44,708 nucleotides of DNA from positions 1 through 44,708 of the forward strand of contig JAPDJQ010000035.1 in assembly GCA_029259015.1 (NCBI GenBank). The letters run 5' to 3'. This document shows positions 1-8,843 of this stretch, piece by piece. Position 1 is the stretch's first letter. The number at the start of each line of letters is the position of its first letter. The stretch is from Thermoplasmatota archaeon. GTDB lineage: Archaea > Thermoplasmatota > E2 > UBA202 > JdFR-43. The translations under genes were made by a program, and so were the position numbers. Below the pieces are notes generated by a model. The model searched no databases and was not told the DNA's origin. It worked only from the letters and a program-made list of their open reading frames with translations.

Positions 1-129
1 GAGATTGCAGATGAATTGCAGGAATTTGTAAAAAACATAGATGTTGACGCTGATTTAAAATTAAAAATTGAAGGAAATGAGCTGCTAATTCATATATTAT
101 CTCATGAAAAAAGAAGTCCTTCTCTGTAA
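1..129 (+). CDS. 3' end of an unidentified CDS, truncated by window start
   Basis: Frame 1 is open from base 1 to TAA at 127-129: [42 protein letters not shown]. The E/D/K-rich composition looks coding, whereas the opposite frame ([26 protein letters not shown]) looks like antisense. Confidence 0.5.
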   Translation, partial: EIADELQEFVKNIDVDADLKLKIEGNELLIHILSHEKRSPSL

Positions 130-1402
130 CTTCAAGTTTTTCAAGAATTTCTGCAGGAATTTCTTCTGCCTCTAAATCAATCTCTGGCAGTATTCTGCGT
201 AGAGCTCTCATTGCCGCCTCTTTGCATAAAGCTGCTAAATCAGCGCCGGAATAGCCGTGTGTCATCTCAGCAAGTTTGTCAAGATTAACGTCTTTGGCAA
301 GTGGCATTCCACGGGTATGTATTTCTAAAATTTCTCTTCTACCTTTCTTATCTGGTATGCCTATTTCTATTTCTCTGTCAAATCTTCCTGGCCTCCTTAA
401 AGCTGGGTCGATGGCATTTATTCTATTTGTTGCCCCTATAACAACAACCTTGCCTCTCTCTTCCAACCCATCCATTAAAGCTAGAAGTTGAGCAACCACT
501 CTTCTCTCCACCTCTCCTGTCACTTCTTCCCTCTTGGGGGCTATTGAATCAATCTCATCAATGAATATGATAGAAGGAGCATTCTCTATAGCCTCTTTGA
601 AAATCTTTCTCAAATTCTCCTCACTCTCTCCATAATATTTGCTCATTATCTCTGGCCCGCTTAAGGAATAAAAGTTTGCATTTGTTTCATTTGCTACTGC
701 TTTAGCAAGCAATGTTTTACCTGTGCCAGGAGGACCATGAAGCAGCACACCTTTAGGGGCTTCTATACCCAATCTCTCGAATAGCTCCGGATGTTTCAAT
801 GGGAGTTCAATCATCTCTCTAACCTGCTTTATTGCCTCCTCAAGCCCTCCTATATCCTCATATGTAACTCGTGGAATCTTCAATTCTTCTGCTTTTGCAA
901 CTTTCTCACTTATTTTAACTTCTGTTGTGACACCTATTATTACGGCTTCTGAAGGAGGAGAGATTGAGGTAACAACAAAATCAATTTTTCTCCCCATTAT
1001 GTTAATAGTAATGCTATCCCCCTTCGTGACAACATGACCCTCAAGAATGTGAGCCAGATAATCTTCAATACCTATTATGCGTAATTCTTCAGTAGGAGCA
1101 AACACAACCTTTTCAGCAGTTTTTGCCTGTATTTTTCTGACTTTAACCTTATCATCTATACCAACACCTGCATTTCTCCTCGTTATACCATCTATTCTTA
1201 TAATTTTCTTTCCAGTATCTTCAGTATAACCCGGCCAGTATATAGAAGCTGTTTTCTTTTTCCCTTCTATCAAAACAACATCTCCAGGTACAAGTCCTAT
1301 TTCTTCTGCCACCTCTGGATCTATTCTTGCTATCCCTCTACCAACATCTCTTGCTTTTGCTTCTTCAACCTTCAAAATCCACTCTTTTTTTTCATTTTTC
1401 AT
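1..1402 (-). CDS. Cdc48/VAT/p97-like AAA+ ATPase, N domain and D1 only; homology lost at about 109
   Basis: Translated from ATG at 1402 (upstream GAGGTGAT Shine-Dalgarno): [37 protein letters not shown]...; Walker [18 protein letters not shown], Walker [40 protein letters not shown], ending ...[14 protein letters not shown]. Frame stays open to the window start but no D2 domain follows. Confidence 0.85.
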   Translation of the reverse strand, partial: MKNEKKEWILKVEEAKARDVGRGIARIDPEVAEEIGLVPGDVVLIEGKKKTASIYWPGYTEDTGKKIIRIDGITRRNAGVGIDDKVKVRKIQAKTAEKVVFAPTEELRIIGIEDYLAHILEGHVVTKGDSITINIMGRKIDFVVTSISPPSEAVIIGVTTEVKISEKVAKAEELKIPRVTYEDIGGLEEAIKQVREMIELPLKHPELFERLGIEAPKGVLLHGPPGTGKTLLAKAVANETNANFYSLSGPEIMSKYYGESEENLRKIFKEAIENAPSIIFIDEIDSIAPKREEVTGEVERRVVAQLLALMDGLEERGKVVVIGATNRINAIDPALRRPGRFDREIEIGIPDKKGRREILEIHTRGMPLAKDVNLDKLAEMTHGYSGADLAALCKEAAMRALRRILPEIDLEAEEIPAEILEKLEVTEKDFFFHEIIYELAAHFLQFLILNQRQHLCFLQIPAIHLQS

Positions 1403-1437
1403 TTAAATCACCTCTAAAAAATTAAAAAGGAAGAGAA

Positions 1438-1995
1438 TCAGCTTATTTTGATTTTCTTGCCTTTCTTCTTTGGCTTCAGTTTCTTTAGCTCCACGTCAAG
1501 CACTCCATTCTGGTATGTTGCCTTTGCTGAATTTGGGTCCACCTCTGCTGGCAGCTCGACTTCCTTGTAATACTTCCTGTCCTTGGTATCCACTTTTATT
1601 TTGAGTGTATTATCTGTAATCTCCAGATCAATGTCCTCCTTTTTCACCCCTGGAACCTCTGCTGTCACACTAATTTTATCATCACCCTCAATAACATCTA
1701 CTAATGGCTCCCTGACTTCCTCTGTTATTCCTGGCCTTGTTGGCACATTGCCGAATTCTCTTACCTCTGGTTTGCCATCTGGGCCAATTCTTATGCTCCA
1801 TCCATAGATGTATGGCTTGCCCTCCATGCCACTTATTTTGCCCTCCATTGCATCCCTGATTAATTTATTCATGTACTGCTGCATTCTGCGGAATCTCTCA
1901 TCAAATTCTGCGAAGATATCCTCGAAACCCCACTCGCCAAACCAATCAAATGGATCCTTACTTTTATCCTTATCTCTATCTCTCCTGATCACCAT
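1438..1995 (-). CDS. Hsp20 / alpha-crystallin family small heat shock protein
   Basis: Alpha-crystallin domain (DKISVTAEVPGVKKEDIDLEITDNTLKIKVDTKDRKYYKEVELPAEVDPNSAKATYQNGVLDVELKK), C-terminal IKI. The track start at 2004 is a GTG; ATG at 1995 has a good Shine-Dalgarno (GAGGTGAT). Confidence 0.93.
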   Translation of the reverse strand: MVIRRDRDKDKSKDPFDWFGEWGFEDIFAEFDERFRRMQQYMNKLIRDAMEGKISGMEGKPYIYGWSIRIGPDGKPEVREFGNVPTRPGITEEVREPLVDVIEGDDKISVTAEVPGVKKEDIDLEITDNTLKIKVDTKDRKYYKEVELPAEVDPNSAKATYQNGVLDVELKKLKPKKKGKKIKIS

Positions 1996-2015
1996 TTTTA
2001 TCACCTCGAAATGAT

Positions 2016-2037
2016 ATATTTATTCTTATATAAATAT
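2016..2037. promoter_or_regulatory. dyad over the hsp20 TATA-like region
   Basis: ATATTTAT-N6-ATAAATAT perfect dyad spanning the TTTATATAAG box upstream of hsp20. Confidence 0.4.
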
Positions 2038-2044
2038 TTTACGG

Positions 2045-2902
2045 TCATTTTATAGGAAGAGTAGCTCCTGCCAAGAAGGCAAATAAGCCGAATATCATTG
2101 CAAGAAGTGTGAGCTTCCTGCATTTCTCATATTCATCTTTGTACAGGAAATAGATAGAATAAATGAAAAGAGAGTCGGAGAGGAAAAGCACGATAAGAAA
2201 GAAAGGATTCAAATAAAATCTTTTATCCACATTTACTAGGAAAGGTAGGAAACTGAGTATGACAGCAGATATTATGAAAATAGATGCCACCAGATTTGCT
2301 TTTTTTATTCCCAGATAGGTAGGAAATGACTTTGTTTTTCTGAGCTTATCCCCTTCAAAATCCATAACATCCTTTATTATTTCTCTGCCAACCCCTGAAA
2401 AAAATGCCAGAAATGCAAAGAAATATATTATTACAGGCACTTCTTTCCTAACTGCCACTGCCCCAAATATAAAAGGGATGGCCATCATAAAAGCGATATA
2501 AAAATTACCAACTATTTTAATTTCCTTCAGTTTTACATCATAAAGAGTTGCAAAAATGAGGCTTATTAAAGCAATTATAAAGCACGTTTTATTCACCATC
2601 AAACTACTTACTATACCAACAGGCGATGCAATGAAATAAATGGCGAGAGCAGTTGTTGGCGAGATGTCCCCTCTTACTAGCGGGCGATCCATTCTTTTAT
2701 TTTTTTTATCAACCTCATAATCAAAATAATCATTTAATGAAAAAGTGCCTATTTCCAGCATTAATGCAGTTAAAAAGGCAAATATATATTTCTCTATATC
2801 AATTGCTCCTCCAGATATTAGGGAGCCGATTAAGATAGCGATGCACAGCATTATGCCATGGTCAATTCTTGTTAAATCAATTATTGCCTTTAGCTTCCTC
2901 AC
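2045..2902 (-). CDS. UbiA-family prenyltransferase
   Basis: Multiple TM segments with NDYFDYEVDKKNKRMDRPLVRGDISP and DVMDFEGDKLRKTKSFPTYLG motifs. Confidence 0.88.
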   Translation of the reverse strand: MRKLKAIIDLTRIDHGIMLCIAILIGSLISGGAIDIEKYIFAFLTALMLEIGTFSLNDYFDYEVDKKNKRMDRPLVRGDISPTTALAIYFIASPVGIVSSLMVNKTCFIIALISLIFATLYDVKLKEIKIVGNFYIAFMMAIPFIFGAVAVRKEVPVIIYFFAFLAFFSGVGREIIKDVMDFEGDKLRKTKSFPTYLGIKKANLVASIFIISAVILSFLPFLVNVDKRFYLNPFFLIVLFLSDSLFIYSIYFLYKDEYEKCRKLTLLAMIFGLFAFLAGATLPIK

Positions 2903-3004
2903 ACTAGAAATTAACTTTATGATAAAAAATACTTTTCATTTTATTTTTGGAAGGTATTTTTTATAATTTTGGTAAGCTTATTTTATCTTTATGAACCATA
3001 TTTA

Positions 3005-3048
3005 CAAATTTTTTGAAAATTTGCATTATAAGTGCAAAAATTAATATA
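3005..3048. promoter_or_regulatory. two overlapping dyads directly upstream of a TATA-like box of the hydrogenase operon
   Basis: CAAATTTT-TTG-AAAATTTG (3005-3023) and TTTGCA-N7-TGCAAA (3020-3038), then TTAATATA at about 3041-3048, 22-30 nt before the hydB ATG. Confidence 0.5.
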
Positions 3049-3070
3049 GGCGTTTATATATATCAGATAA

Positions 3071-4108
3071 ATGAGATATGTAAAAATCAAAGATGAAAAA
3101 GTTTATGAATTCTTGGAGGGACTGAAAAATTATGGTAAGTTATATGCGCCCGTTAAAATATCAGATAAATTTTATGATAGAAAGGAAATAGATGATGTAA
3201 AAAAAATCGCATTTGATTATATCCGCACCATTATGCCGGCAAAAAAATTTTTCATTCCTCCAAAGGAAGAGATGTTTGAAATTGACATTGAAAATGGCGA
3301 ATATAAGGAAAAACTAGAGGAAGTTGAACCCTTTGTTTTATTTGGTATGCACCCGTGCGAAATTGTAGCTTTACGTATTTTAGATGGAATTTATATGGAT
3401 GAGTATGCCGACATATATTATACAAGGAGGAGAAAAGCTGGAATAATAATAGGGTTAAGCTGCCTGCCTGATGAATATTGTTTCTGCAATTTGAGGAGAA
3501 CCGACTTCGTTGACATTGGCTTTGATTTATTTTTTCATGAATTGCCGGATGGCTACCTCATAAGAGTTGGTAGCCCCAATGGACACAAAATAATAGATGA
3601 AAATCTGGATTTATTTGCAGAAGTGAATCAACAAGACATAGACGCATTCAGAGAATTTGAAGAAAAGAGGCAAAGAATGTTCAGATGCTATGGAAGTTTT
3701 GATAACATTCGCTATCTACTGGAATTAACAATGCAGGATAAATTATGGGATGAAGAATCAGAGAAATGTTTTGGCTGTGGAAACTGCACCAATACATGTC
3801 CAACGTGCAGATGCTATGATGTGCAGGACATTCCAAATATAGATGGTAAAACAGGAAAAAGAATAAGATTCTGGGATTCCTGCCAGTTTAGGAGTCATGG
3901 GCTGGTGGCGGGAGGCCATAATTTCAGACCGACAAAAAAAGATAGATTTCTCAACAGATATATATGTAAAAATTCTTATTTCTATCCGCTTGGCACCTCA
4001 TACTGTGTTGGTTGTGGAAACTGTACATATTTCTGCCCTGCAAACATTGATTTTCTAGGCAATTTGCTTAAAGTAAGAAGTACTGCTGAAGAGGTGAAAA
4101 ATGCATAA
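3071..4108 (+). CDS. hydB: [NiFe] (sulf)hydrogenase beta subunit, 4Fe-4S protein
   Basis: C-terminal ferredoxin motifs [16 protein letters not shown] and [14 protein letters not shown]; first gene of a four-subunit hydrogenase operon. Confidence 0.88.
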   Translation: MRYVKIKDEKVYEFLEGLKNYGKLYAPVKISDKFYDRKEIDDVKKIAFDYIRTIMPAKKFFIPPKEEMFEIDIENGEYKEKLEEVEPFVLFGMHPCEIVALRILDGIYMDEYADIYYTRRRKAGIIIGLSCLPDEYCFCNLRRTDFVDIGFDLFFHELPDGYLIRVGSPNGHKIIDENLDLFAEVNQQDIDAFREFEEKRQRMFRCYGSFDNIRYLLELTMQDKLWDEESEKCFGCGNCTNTCPTCRCYDVQDIPNIDGKTGKRIRFWDSCQFRSHGLVAGGHNFRPTKKDRFLNRYICKNSYFYPLGTSYCVGCGNCTYFCPANIDFLGNLLKVRSTAEEVKNA

Positions 4109-4946
4109 TGTCTATGCCTTATATAAATGCAGGGTTCTTAGGATATATGACTTAACTGATGATGTTAAACTATTTTTATTCAGATTCGAGAATCCGAGCA
4201 TAGCAGAATCATGGACCTTCGTTCCAGGCCAGTTTGTTCAGCTTAGCATACCAGGTGTTGGAGAAGTGCCAATTTCAATTTGCTCTTCCCCTATGAAACG
4301 TGGATTTTTCGAATTATGCATCAAAAAGGCTGGGAGGGTTACAAGCAAAATTTTTGATTTGAAACCAGGAGATAGTGTCGGGGTAAGAGGACCCTATGGC
4401 AATGGATTTCCTGTGAAAGATTTTGAAGAAAATGATTTATTGCTTATTGCAGCAGGTATTGGCATGGCGCCCCTTCGTTCCGTCTTTATGTATGCTCTGG
4501 ATAATAGATGGAAGTTTGGAAACATTACAGTTATAAACAGCGCACGCTATGGAAAAAGGCTCCTCTTCCAGAAGGAACTGGAAGCAATGAGAGATGTAGC
4601 AGAAGCAGAGAATATCAGAATAATTCAGACTGTTACACGCGATCCTGACTGGCCTGGGAGAATAGGAAGAGCACAGGAACACATAAAATATGCCAATACT
4701 AGGCCAGATAAATCATATGTTTGTGTGTGTGGTCCTCCTCAAATATATAATGATGTTTTCAATAAGCTGATTGAACATGGCTATGATCCAAAGAAAATTT
4801 ATGTTACTCTGGAAAGAAGAATGAAATGTGGCGTGGGTAAATGCGGGCATTGCATAGCTGGCTCTTCAACATTCCTTAAATACATATGTATAGATGGTCC
4901 TGTCTTTGGATATTATGACATAATTTCCACCCCTGGCTTAATATGA
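4101..4946 (+). CDS. hydG: [NiFe] (sulf)hydrogenase gamma subunit, FAD/NAD(P)-binding
   Basis: FNR/DHODB-type: [42 protein letters not shown], 2Fe-2S ligands [14 protein letters not shown]. Overlaps hydB by 8 nt. Confidence 0.9.
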   Translation: MHNVYALYKCRVLRIYDLTDDVKLFLFRFENPSIAESWTFVPGQFVQLSIPGVGEVPISICSSPMKRGFFELCIKKAGRVTSKIFDLKPGDSVGVRGPYGNGFPVKDFEENDLLLIAAGIGMAPLRSVFMYALDNRWKFGNITVINSARYGKRLLFQKELEAMRDVAEAENIRIIQTVTRDPDWPGRIGRAQEHIKYANTRPDKSYVCVCGPPQIYNDVFNKLIEHGYDPKKIYVTLERRMKCGVGKCGHCIAGSSTFLKYICIDGPVFGYYDIISTPGLI

Positions 4947-5734
4947 GGGATAAAATGAAATTGAGAATAGGCATACACGGACTGACTTCCTGTTATGGAT
5001 GCCAGCTTAGAATGGCAAGCGTAAGGGAATTGCTGGAAGTTGCAGAGAATTTCGAGATTGCATACTGGTATATGGTTTCCAGTAAGGGGGAGATAAGTCA
5101 TGTTGATATTGCCTTTGTAGAGGGTAGTGTAAGCACCGCGAAGGATGAAGAAGAACTGAAGAAAATAAGGGAAAATGCAGATGTGCTTGTTGCAGTTGGT
5201 TCATGTGCAATTTATGGTGGGGTACAGGGAATGCTTTTCGGAAAAGAATATGAGGAAATATTCAAAGAAGTTTATGGAGACAACAAAATAGAATTTGAAG
5301 GAAGAATAGGAGAGCCATTAAAGAAATATGTAAAAGTTGATTATAACTTGCCTGGATGTCCTCCCGAAGAGGAGGAAATCATTTATTATCTTGCCACCTT
5401 TGCTATTGGAAGTTATCCAGAGGAAAAAGATTATCCTGTATGTACAGAATGCAGAAGGAAAGGGTATCCATGTGTTTTGATAGAGAAGAATGAGCCGTGC
5501 CTTGGCCCATTAACTGTAGCAGGATGTGATGCAAGATGTCCTGGCTATAATGTTGCATGCATTGGTTGCCGTGGCCCCTTGCCTCATGGCATAGCATGGT
5601 TTGATTCGCTTGCAAAAACGTTTAAGGAAAAGGGGATGAGCAAAGAATACATAAAGGCAAGAATGGAAATATTTGGCAAGCAATATGAGAAAATGGATGA
5701 GATGATAGAGAAGGTGTTTGAAGATGAAGATTGA
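4943..5734 (+). CDS. hydD: [NiFe] (sulf)hydrogenase delta (small) subunit
   Basis: GIHGLTSCYGCQLRM, VAVGSCAIYGGVQGM, LPGCPPEEEEI, cysteine-rich C-terminus; start may be 4955 (MKLRIGIHG). Confidence 0.9.
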   Translation: MRDKMKLRIGIHGLTSCYGCQLRMASVRELLEVAENFEIAYWYMVSSKGEISHVDIAFVEGSVSTAKDEEELKKIRENADVLVAVGSCAIYGGVQGMLFGKEYEEIFKEVYGDNKIEFEGRIGEPLKKYVKVDYNLPGCPPEEEEIIYYLATFAIGSYPEEKDYPVCTECRRKGYPCVLIEKNEPCLGPLTVAGCDARCPGYNVACIGCRGPLPHGIAWFDSLAKTFKEKGMSKEYIKARMEIFGKQYEKMDEMIEKVFEDED

Positions 5735-7001
5735 AAGAGAAATTAAAAATGACCATCTTGCTAGAATTGAAGGCAAAGCAGGGGTTGTGGTAGAAATAGG
5801 AGATGAAATCAGAGCAAGAATAAATGTAACAGAAGGGCCAAGATTTTTTGAAATATTAACGAAAGAGAAAAATTATGAGGAGGCAGCAGCTATTTGCCCC
5901 CGTATCTGCAGCTTTTGTTCCATACCCCATAAGCTCACGCCCTTGGAAGCGATAGAAAATGCTTTGGATGTTGAGGTTACCGAGCAGACAAAGTTGCTGA
6001 GGCAAATGCTTTATTTTGGCAACATGGTGGAAAGCCATGCATTACATCTTTACCTTTTTGCCATACCCGATTATCTTGGTTACCATGATGCACTCTCAAT
6101 GGCAAAGGAATACCCAGATTTGATGAAGAATGGGATGGATTTGAAAAATTTTGGAGCAATGGTGCAGAACATAATTGGCAGCAGGGAAATACATCCAGAG
6201 AATGCAGTTGTTGGCGGCTTTGGCAAATTGCCGGAGCAGCATGAAATTGAAAAAATAAAGAAGATGGCTTATAATGTTATAGATGCTGCAGTTGCTACAG
6301 TCGAATTCTTTCTAGACTATGAATATCCCTCCTATGTAAATTTGGAGAGAAATCATCTGGCAATAAAACCACACAATGGTTATGGCGTTTATGGAGATGA
6401 AATAGTTGCATCAGATGGTTTTTATTTCAGCGTTGATAAATATAAAGAATATATTGAAGAAGATATAGCTCCATATTCTTTTGCAAAGAGAGGAAAATAT
6501 AAAGGGGAGCCATTTATGGTGGGAGCTTTATCAAGAATTGTCAACAATCACAATCTCTTGGAAGGAAAGGCAAAAGAGTTGCTCAACAGCCATAGCGAAT
6601 TTGTCAAGGCAGAGAATAGCTTCTCCAATAATTTCTGCCAAGCATTGGAAATAGTGTATTTCATTGAAAAAATTGCAGAAATGGCTGAGAATATTAAGAT
6701 AAGGAAAGAGGAGAGAGTAAAGCCAGATAAAAAGGATGGCAAAGGATATGCTGTAACTGAAGCTCCCAGAGGTTTACTCATATATGAGGTAGAAATAGAA
6801 AATGATATTATAAAATACATGAATGTGATTACCCCCACTGCAATGTTCCTTCCCATGATGGAAATCGATGCCCGGAATATGGCAGAGGGCATGTGGAAAA
6901 ATGGCTATAAAGACATTGATTTGATTGGCAAAAAAGTTGAAATGGTTATAAGAGCCTATGACCCCTGCATTTCATGCAGTGTTCATGTAATAAGATTATG
7001 A
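5718..7001 (+). CDS. hydA: [NiFe] (sulf)hydrogenase alpha (large, catalytic) subunit
   Basis: N-terminal RICSFCSIPH and C-terminal DPCISCSVHVIRL* active-site cysteine motifs, with a very short post-histidine extension. Start 5718 or 5724. Confidence 0.92.
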   Translation: MKMKIEREIKNDHLARIEGKAGVVVEIGDEIRARINVTEGPRFFEILTKEKNYEEAAAICPRICSFCSIPHKLTPLEAIENALDVEVTEQTKLLRQMLYFGNMVESHALHLYLFAIPDYLGYHDALSMAKEYPDLMKNGMDLKNFGAMVQNIIGSREIHPENAVVGGFGKLPEQHEIEKIKKMAYNVIDAAVATVEFFLDYEYPSYVNLERNHLAIKPHNGYGVYGDEIVASDGFYFSVDKYKEYIEEDIAPYSFAKRGKYKGEPFMVGALSRIVNNHNLLEGKAKELLNSHSEFVKAENSFSNNFCQALEIVYFIEKIAEMAENIKIRKEERVKPDKKDGKGYAVTEAPRGLLIYEVEIENDIIKYMNVITPTAMFLPMMEIDARNMAEGMWKNGYKDIDLIGKKVEMVIRAYDPCISCSVHVIRL

Positions 7002-7417
7002 AATATCTCATTGTATTTCTCGGCAGCAGCATTGCAGGAGACGATGCAGCAGGGTATGATGTATATATGCGCATCAAAAACAAAACAAAAGCAAGAATAG
7101 CCTATCTTGGAACAGATTTATTCAAACTGTATGGCATATACGAGGGGGAAGAAAAACTAATCATAGTTGATGCCGTTTATGGTATAGAAGATGTGATACA
7201 TCTAAAAAATGAGGAAATTTTTAGCATAGATGATAAGAGCGAAGGAATGCATTTTTTATCTGCCATTGAAGCGCTGAAGATTTTGAAAACGGTAATGAAA
7301 AAATTTCCTGAGGAAATACATCTTATTGGATTACCTGCTAAAAGTTTTGAGAAAATAACTTATGATGAAAAAGTAATAAATAAGGCAATAAAGGAGCTAA
7401 AAAAGCTTATTGAATGA
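6998..7417 (+). CDS. hydrogenase maturation protease, HycI/HybD type
   Basis: MKYLIVFLGSSIAGDDAAGYDVYMRIK...; ATGA overlap with the hydA stop. The track start at 6974 lies inside hydA. Confidence 0.8.
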   Translation: MKYLIVFLGSSIAGDDAAGYDVYMRIKNKTKARIAYLGTDLFKLYGIYEGEEKLIIVDAVYGIEDVIHLKNEEIFSIDDKSEGMHFLSAIEALKILKTVMKKFPEEIHLIGLPAKSFEKITYDEKVINKAIKELKKLIE

Positions 7418-8705
7418 GGGGAGCTGCCTCATTTTCTTTTTGCTCATTTTCCTTTTGGAAGGATAATGGCAATATTTCCCTGCCCCAAATTAATAATTTT
7501 TCATCGCTGATTTTTATGAAGCTATTTTCGGTATTTGATATTGAAAAGGATTTTCTGCCCTGGAGATTGCATTTGAGAATAAACGCATCTTTGCCGCCTT
7601 CTCCATAACTTGTTGTATAGCCAACAATGTATATCAAATTGTTATCCACATCAATATCATATGCTACCTCTTCATTTCTTCCGCCCCATGCTTTCGCCCA
7701 CGCCAGGGTGCCATCGAGAGAATATTTGAGGAGGAAAGCATCATCTCCTGTTTTTCCGACAGTGTAAACTGCATCACCATACACCCTTATACTCATTGCC
7801 TCATCATTCTCATTATCGCCCCATCGCCTCTCAAACAGCATATTCCCATTTGGGTCATATTTAAGGATTAAAGCATGTGGGGAATATGAAGCAGTGTATC
7901 CGGTAACATACGCACTGCCCTGTGAGTAATCTACTCCTGCTGCTATGTCATCGTCGTCGCCGCCCCAAGTTTTTGCCCATAATTTGTTTCCATCGAGATC
8001 GTATTTAAGCAATGCAACGTCTTTGCCTCCAACTCCATAACTTGTTGTATATCCAGCAATGTATATTCCATCAGTTGTCGCCACCACATCATTTCCTTTT
8101 TCATTACCACTTTTACCCCAGAGTTTTTGCCATATGAAATTTCCATCTGCATCGTATTTAAGTAAAAATGCGTCTCCTCCAAGAGCACCGAAACTTTTTG
8201 TGAGTCCGCAGACATAAATATTGTTACCATATGCTGCTATTCCTCCTGCCATATCATCGCTACTTCCTCCCCAGGTTTTATACCATAAAAGATTGCCCTC
8301 TGAATCATATTTGGAAATGAATATGTCTGAATTTCCGCCGTTTTCAGTTGTTCCAACAACATATATGTTGCCATTAGCTACAACAACCTCACTTGCTTCA
8401 GCAGTGCCTTCTCCACTCCATGTTTTCTCCCATACTAACTTGCCTTTTTCATCATATTTTAATAGAAATGCGATGCCTTCTCCAGTATATCCAGTAACAT
8501 ATATGTAGCCACCATCAGCATCCACAGCAGTGGCTACTTCATCCCCACTGCTACCCCAAGTTTTAACCCAGTAAGGCCATATTCTACCAGGAGATGATAA
8601 AGGCTCTGTTTCACTCTCGCCAGAATAAACACTGGGCAACACAAGATTTATGAAAATGAATACAGCTGTAAGGAATGTTACCATTATCTTCTTTTCCTCT
8701 GTCAT
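7407..8705 (-). CDS. secreted seven-blade SBBP-type beta-propeller protein
   Basis: N-terminal signal peptide, then about seven 50-aa repeats of the form W.KTWGG..DD.A..I....IYV.GYT.S.G.GG.DAFLLKYD.DGN. Confidence 0.85.
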   Translation of the reverse strand: MTEEKKIMVTFLTAVFIFINLVLPSVYSGESETEPLSSPGRIWPYWVKTWGSSGDEVATAVDADGGYIYVTGYTGEGIAFLLKYDEKGKLVWEKTWSGEGTAEASEVVVANGNIYVVGTTENGGNSDIFISKYDSEGNLLWYKTWGGSSDDMAGGIAAYGNNIYVCGLTKSFGALGGDAFLLKYDADGNFIWQKLWGKSGNEKGNDVVATTDGIYIAGYTTSYGVGGKDVALLKYDLDGNKLWAKTWGGDDDDIAAGVDYSQGSAYVTGYTASYSPHALILKYDPNGNMLFERRWGDNENDEAMSIRVYGDAVYTVGKTGDDAFLLKYSLDGTLAWAKAWGGRNEEVAYDIDVDNNLIYIVGYTTSYGEGGKDAFILKCNLQGRKSFSISNTENSFIKISDEKLLIWGREILPLSFQKENEQKENEAAPLIQ

Positions 8706-8766
8706 ATTTTCCCCAGTTTATAAATCTAAAGAATATTTAAATTTGTTTATGCTAAAAAATTAAAAA

Positions 8767-8824
8767 TTTGAAAAAGGAATATTTTTCATTTTCAGAAAAA
8801 GCGTGATGTGCTTCCTTTTTCAAA
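8767..8824. repeat. 58-bp intergenic 13-bp perfect inverted repeat
   Basis: TTTGAAAAAGGAA (8767-8779) and TTCCTTTTTCAAA (8812-8824), with inner arms TTTTTC (8782-8787) and GAAAAA (8795-8800). Confidence 0.7.
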
Positions 8825-8843
8825 CAAGGGAAAACATTCAATT

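Noticed and set aside
4437-5776. Several minus-strand ORFs within the hydrogenase operon
   Set aside because: All overlap strongly supported hydrogenase subunits; His/Cys/Ser-rich antisense composition.
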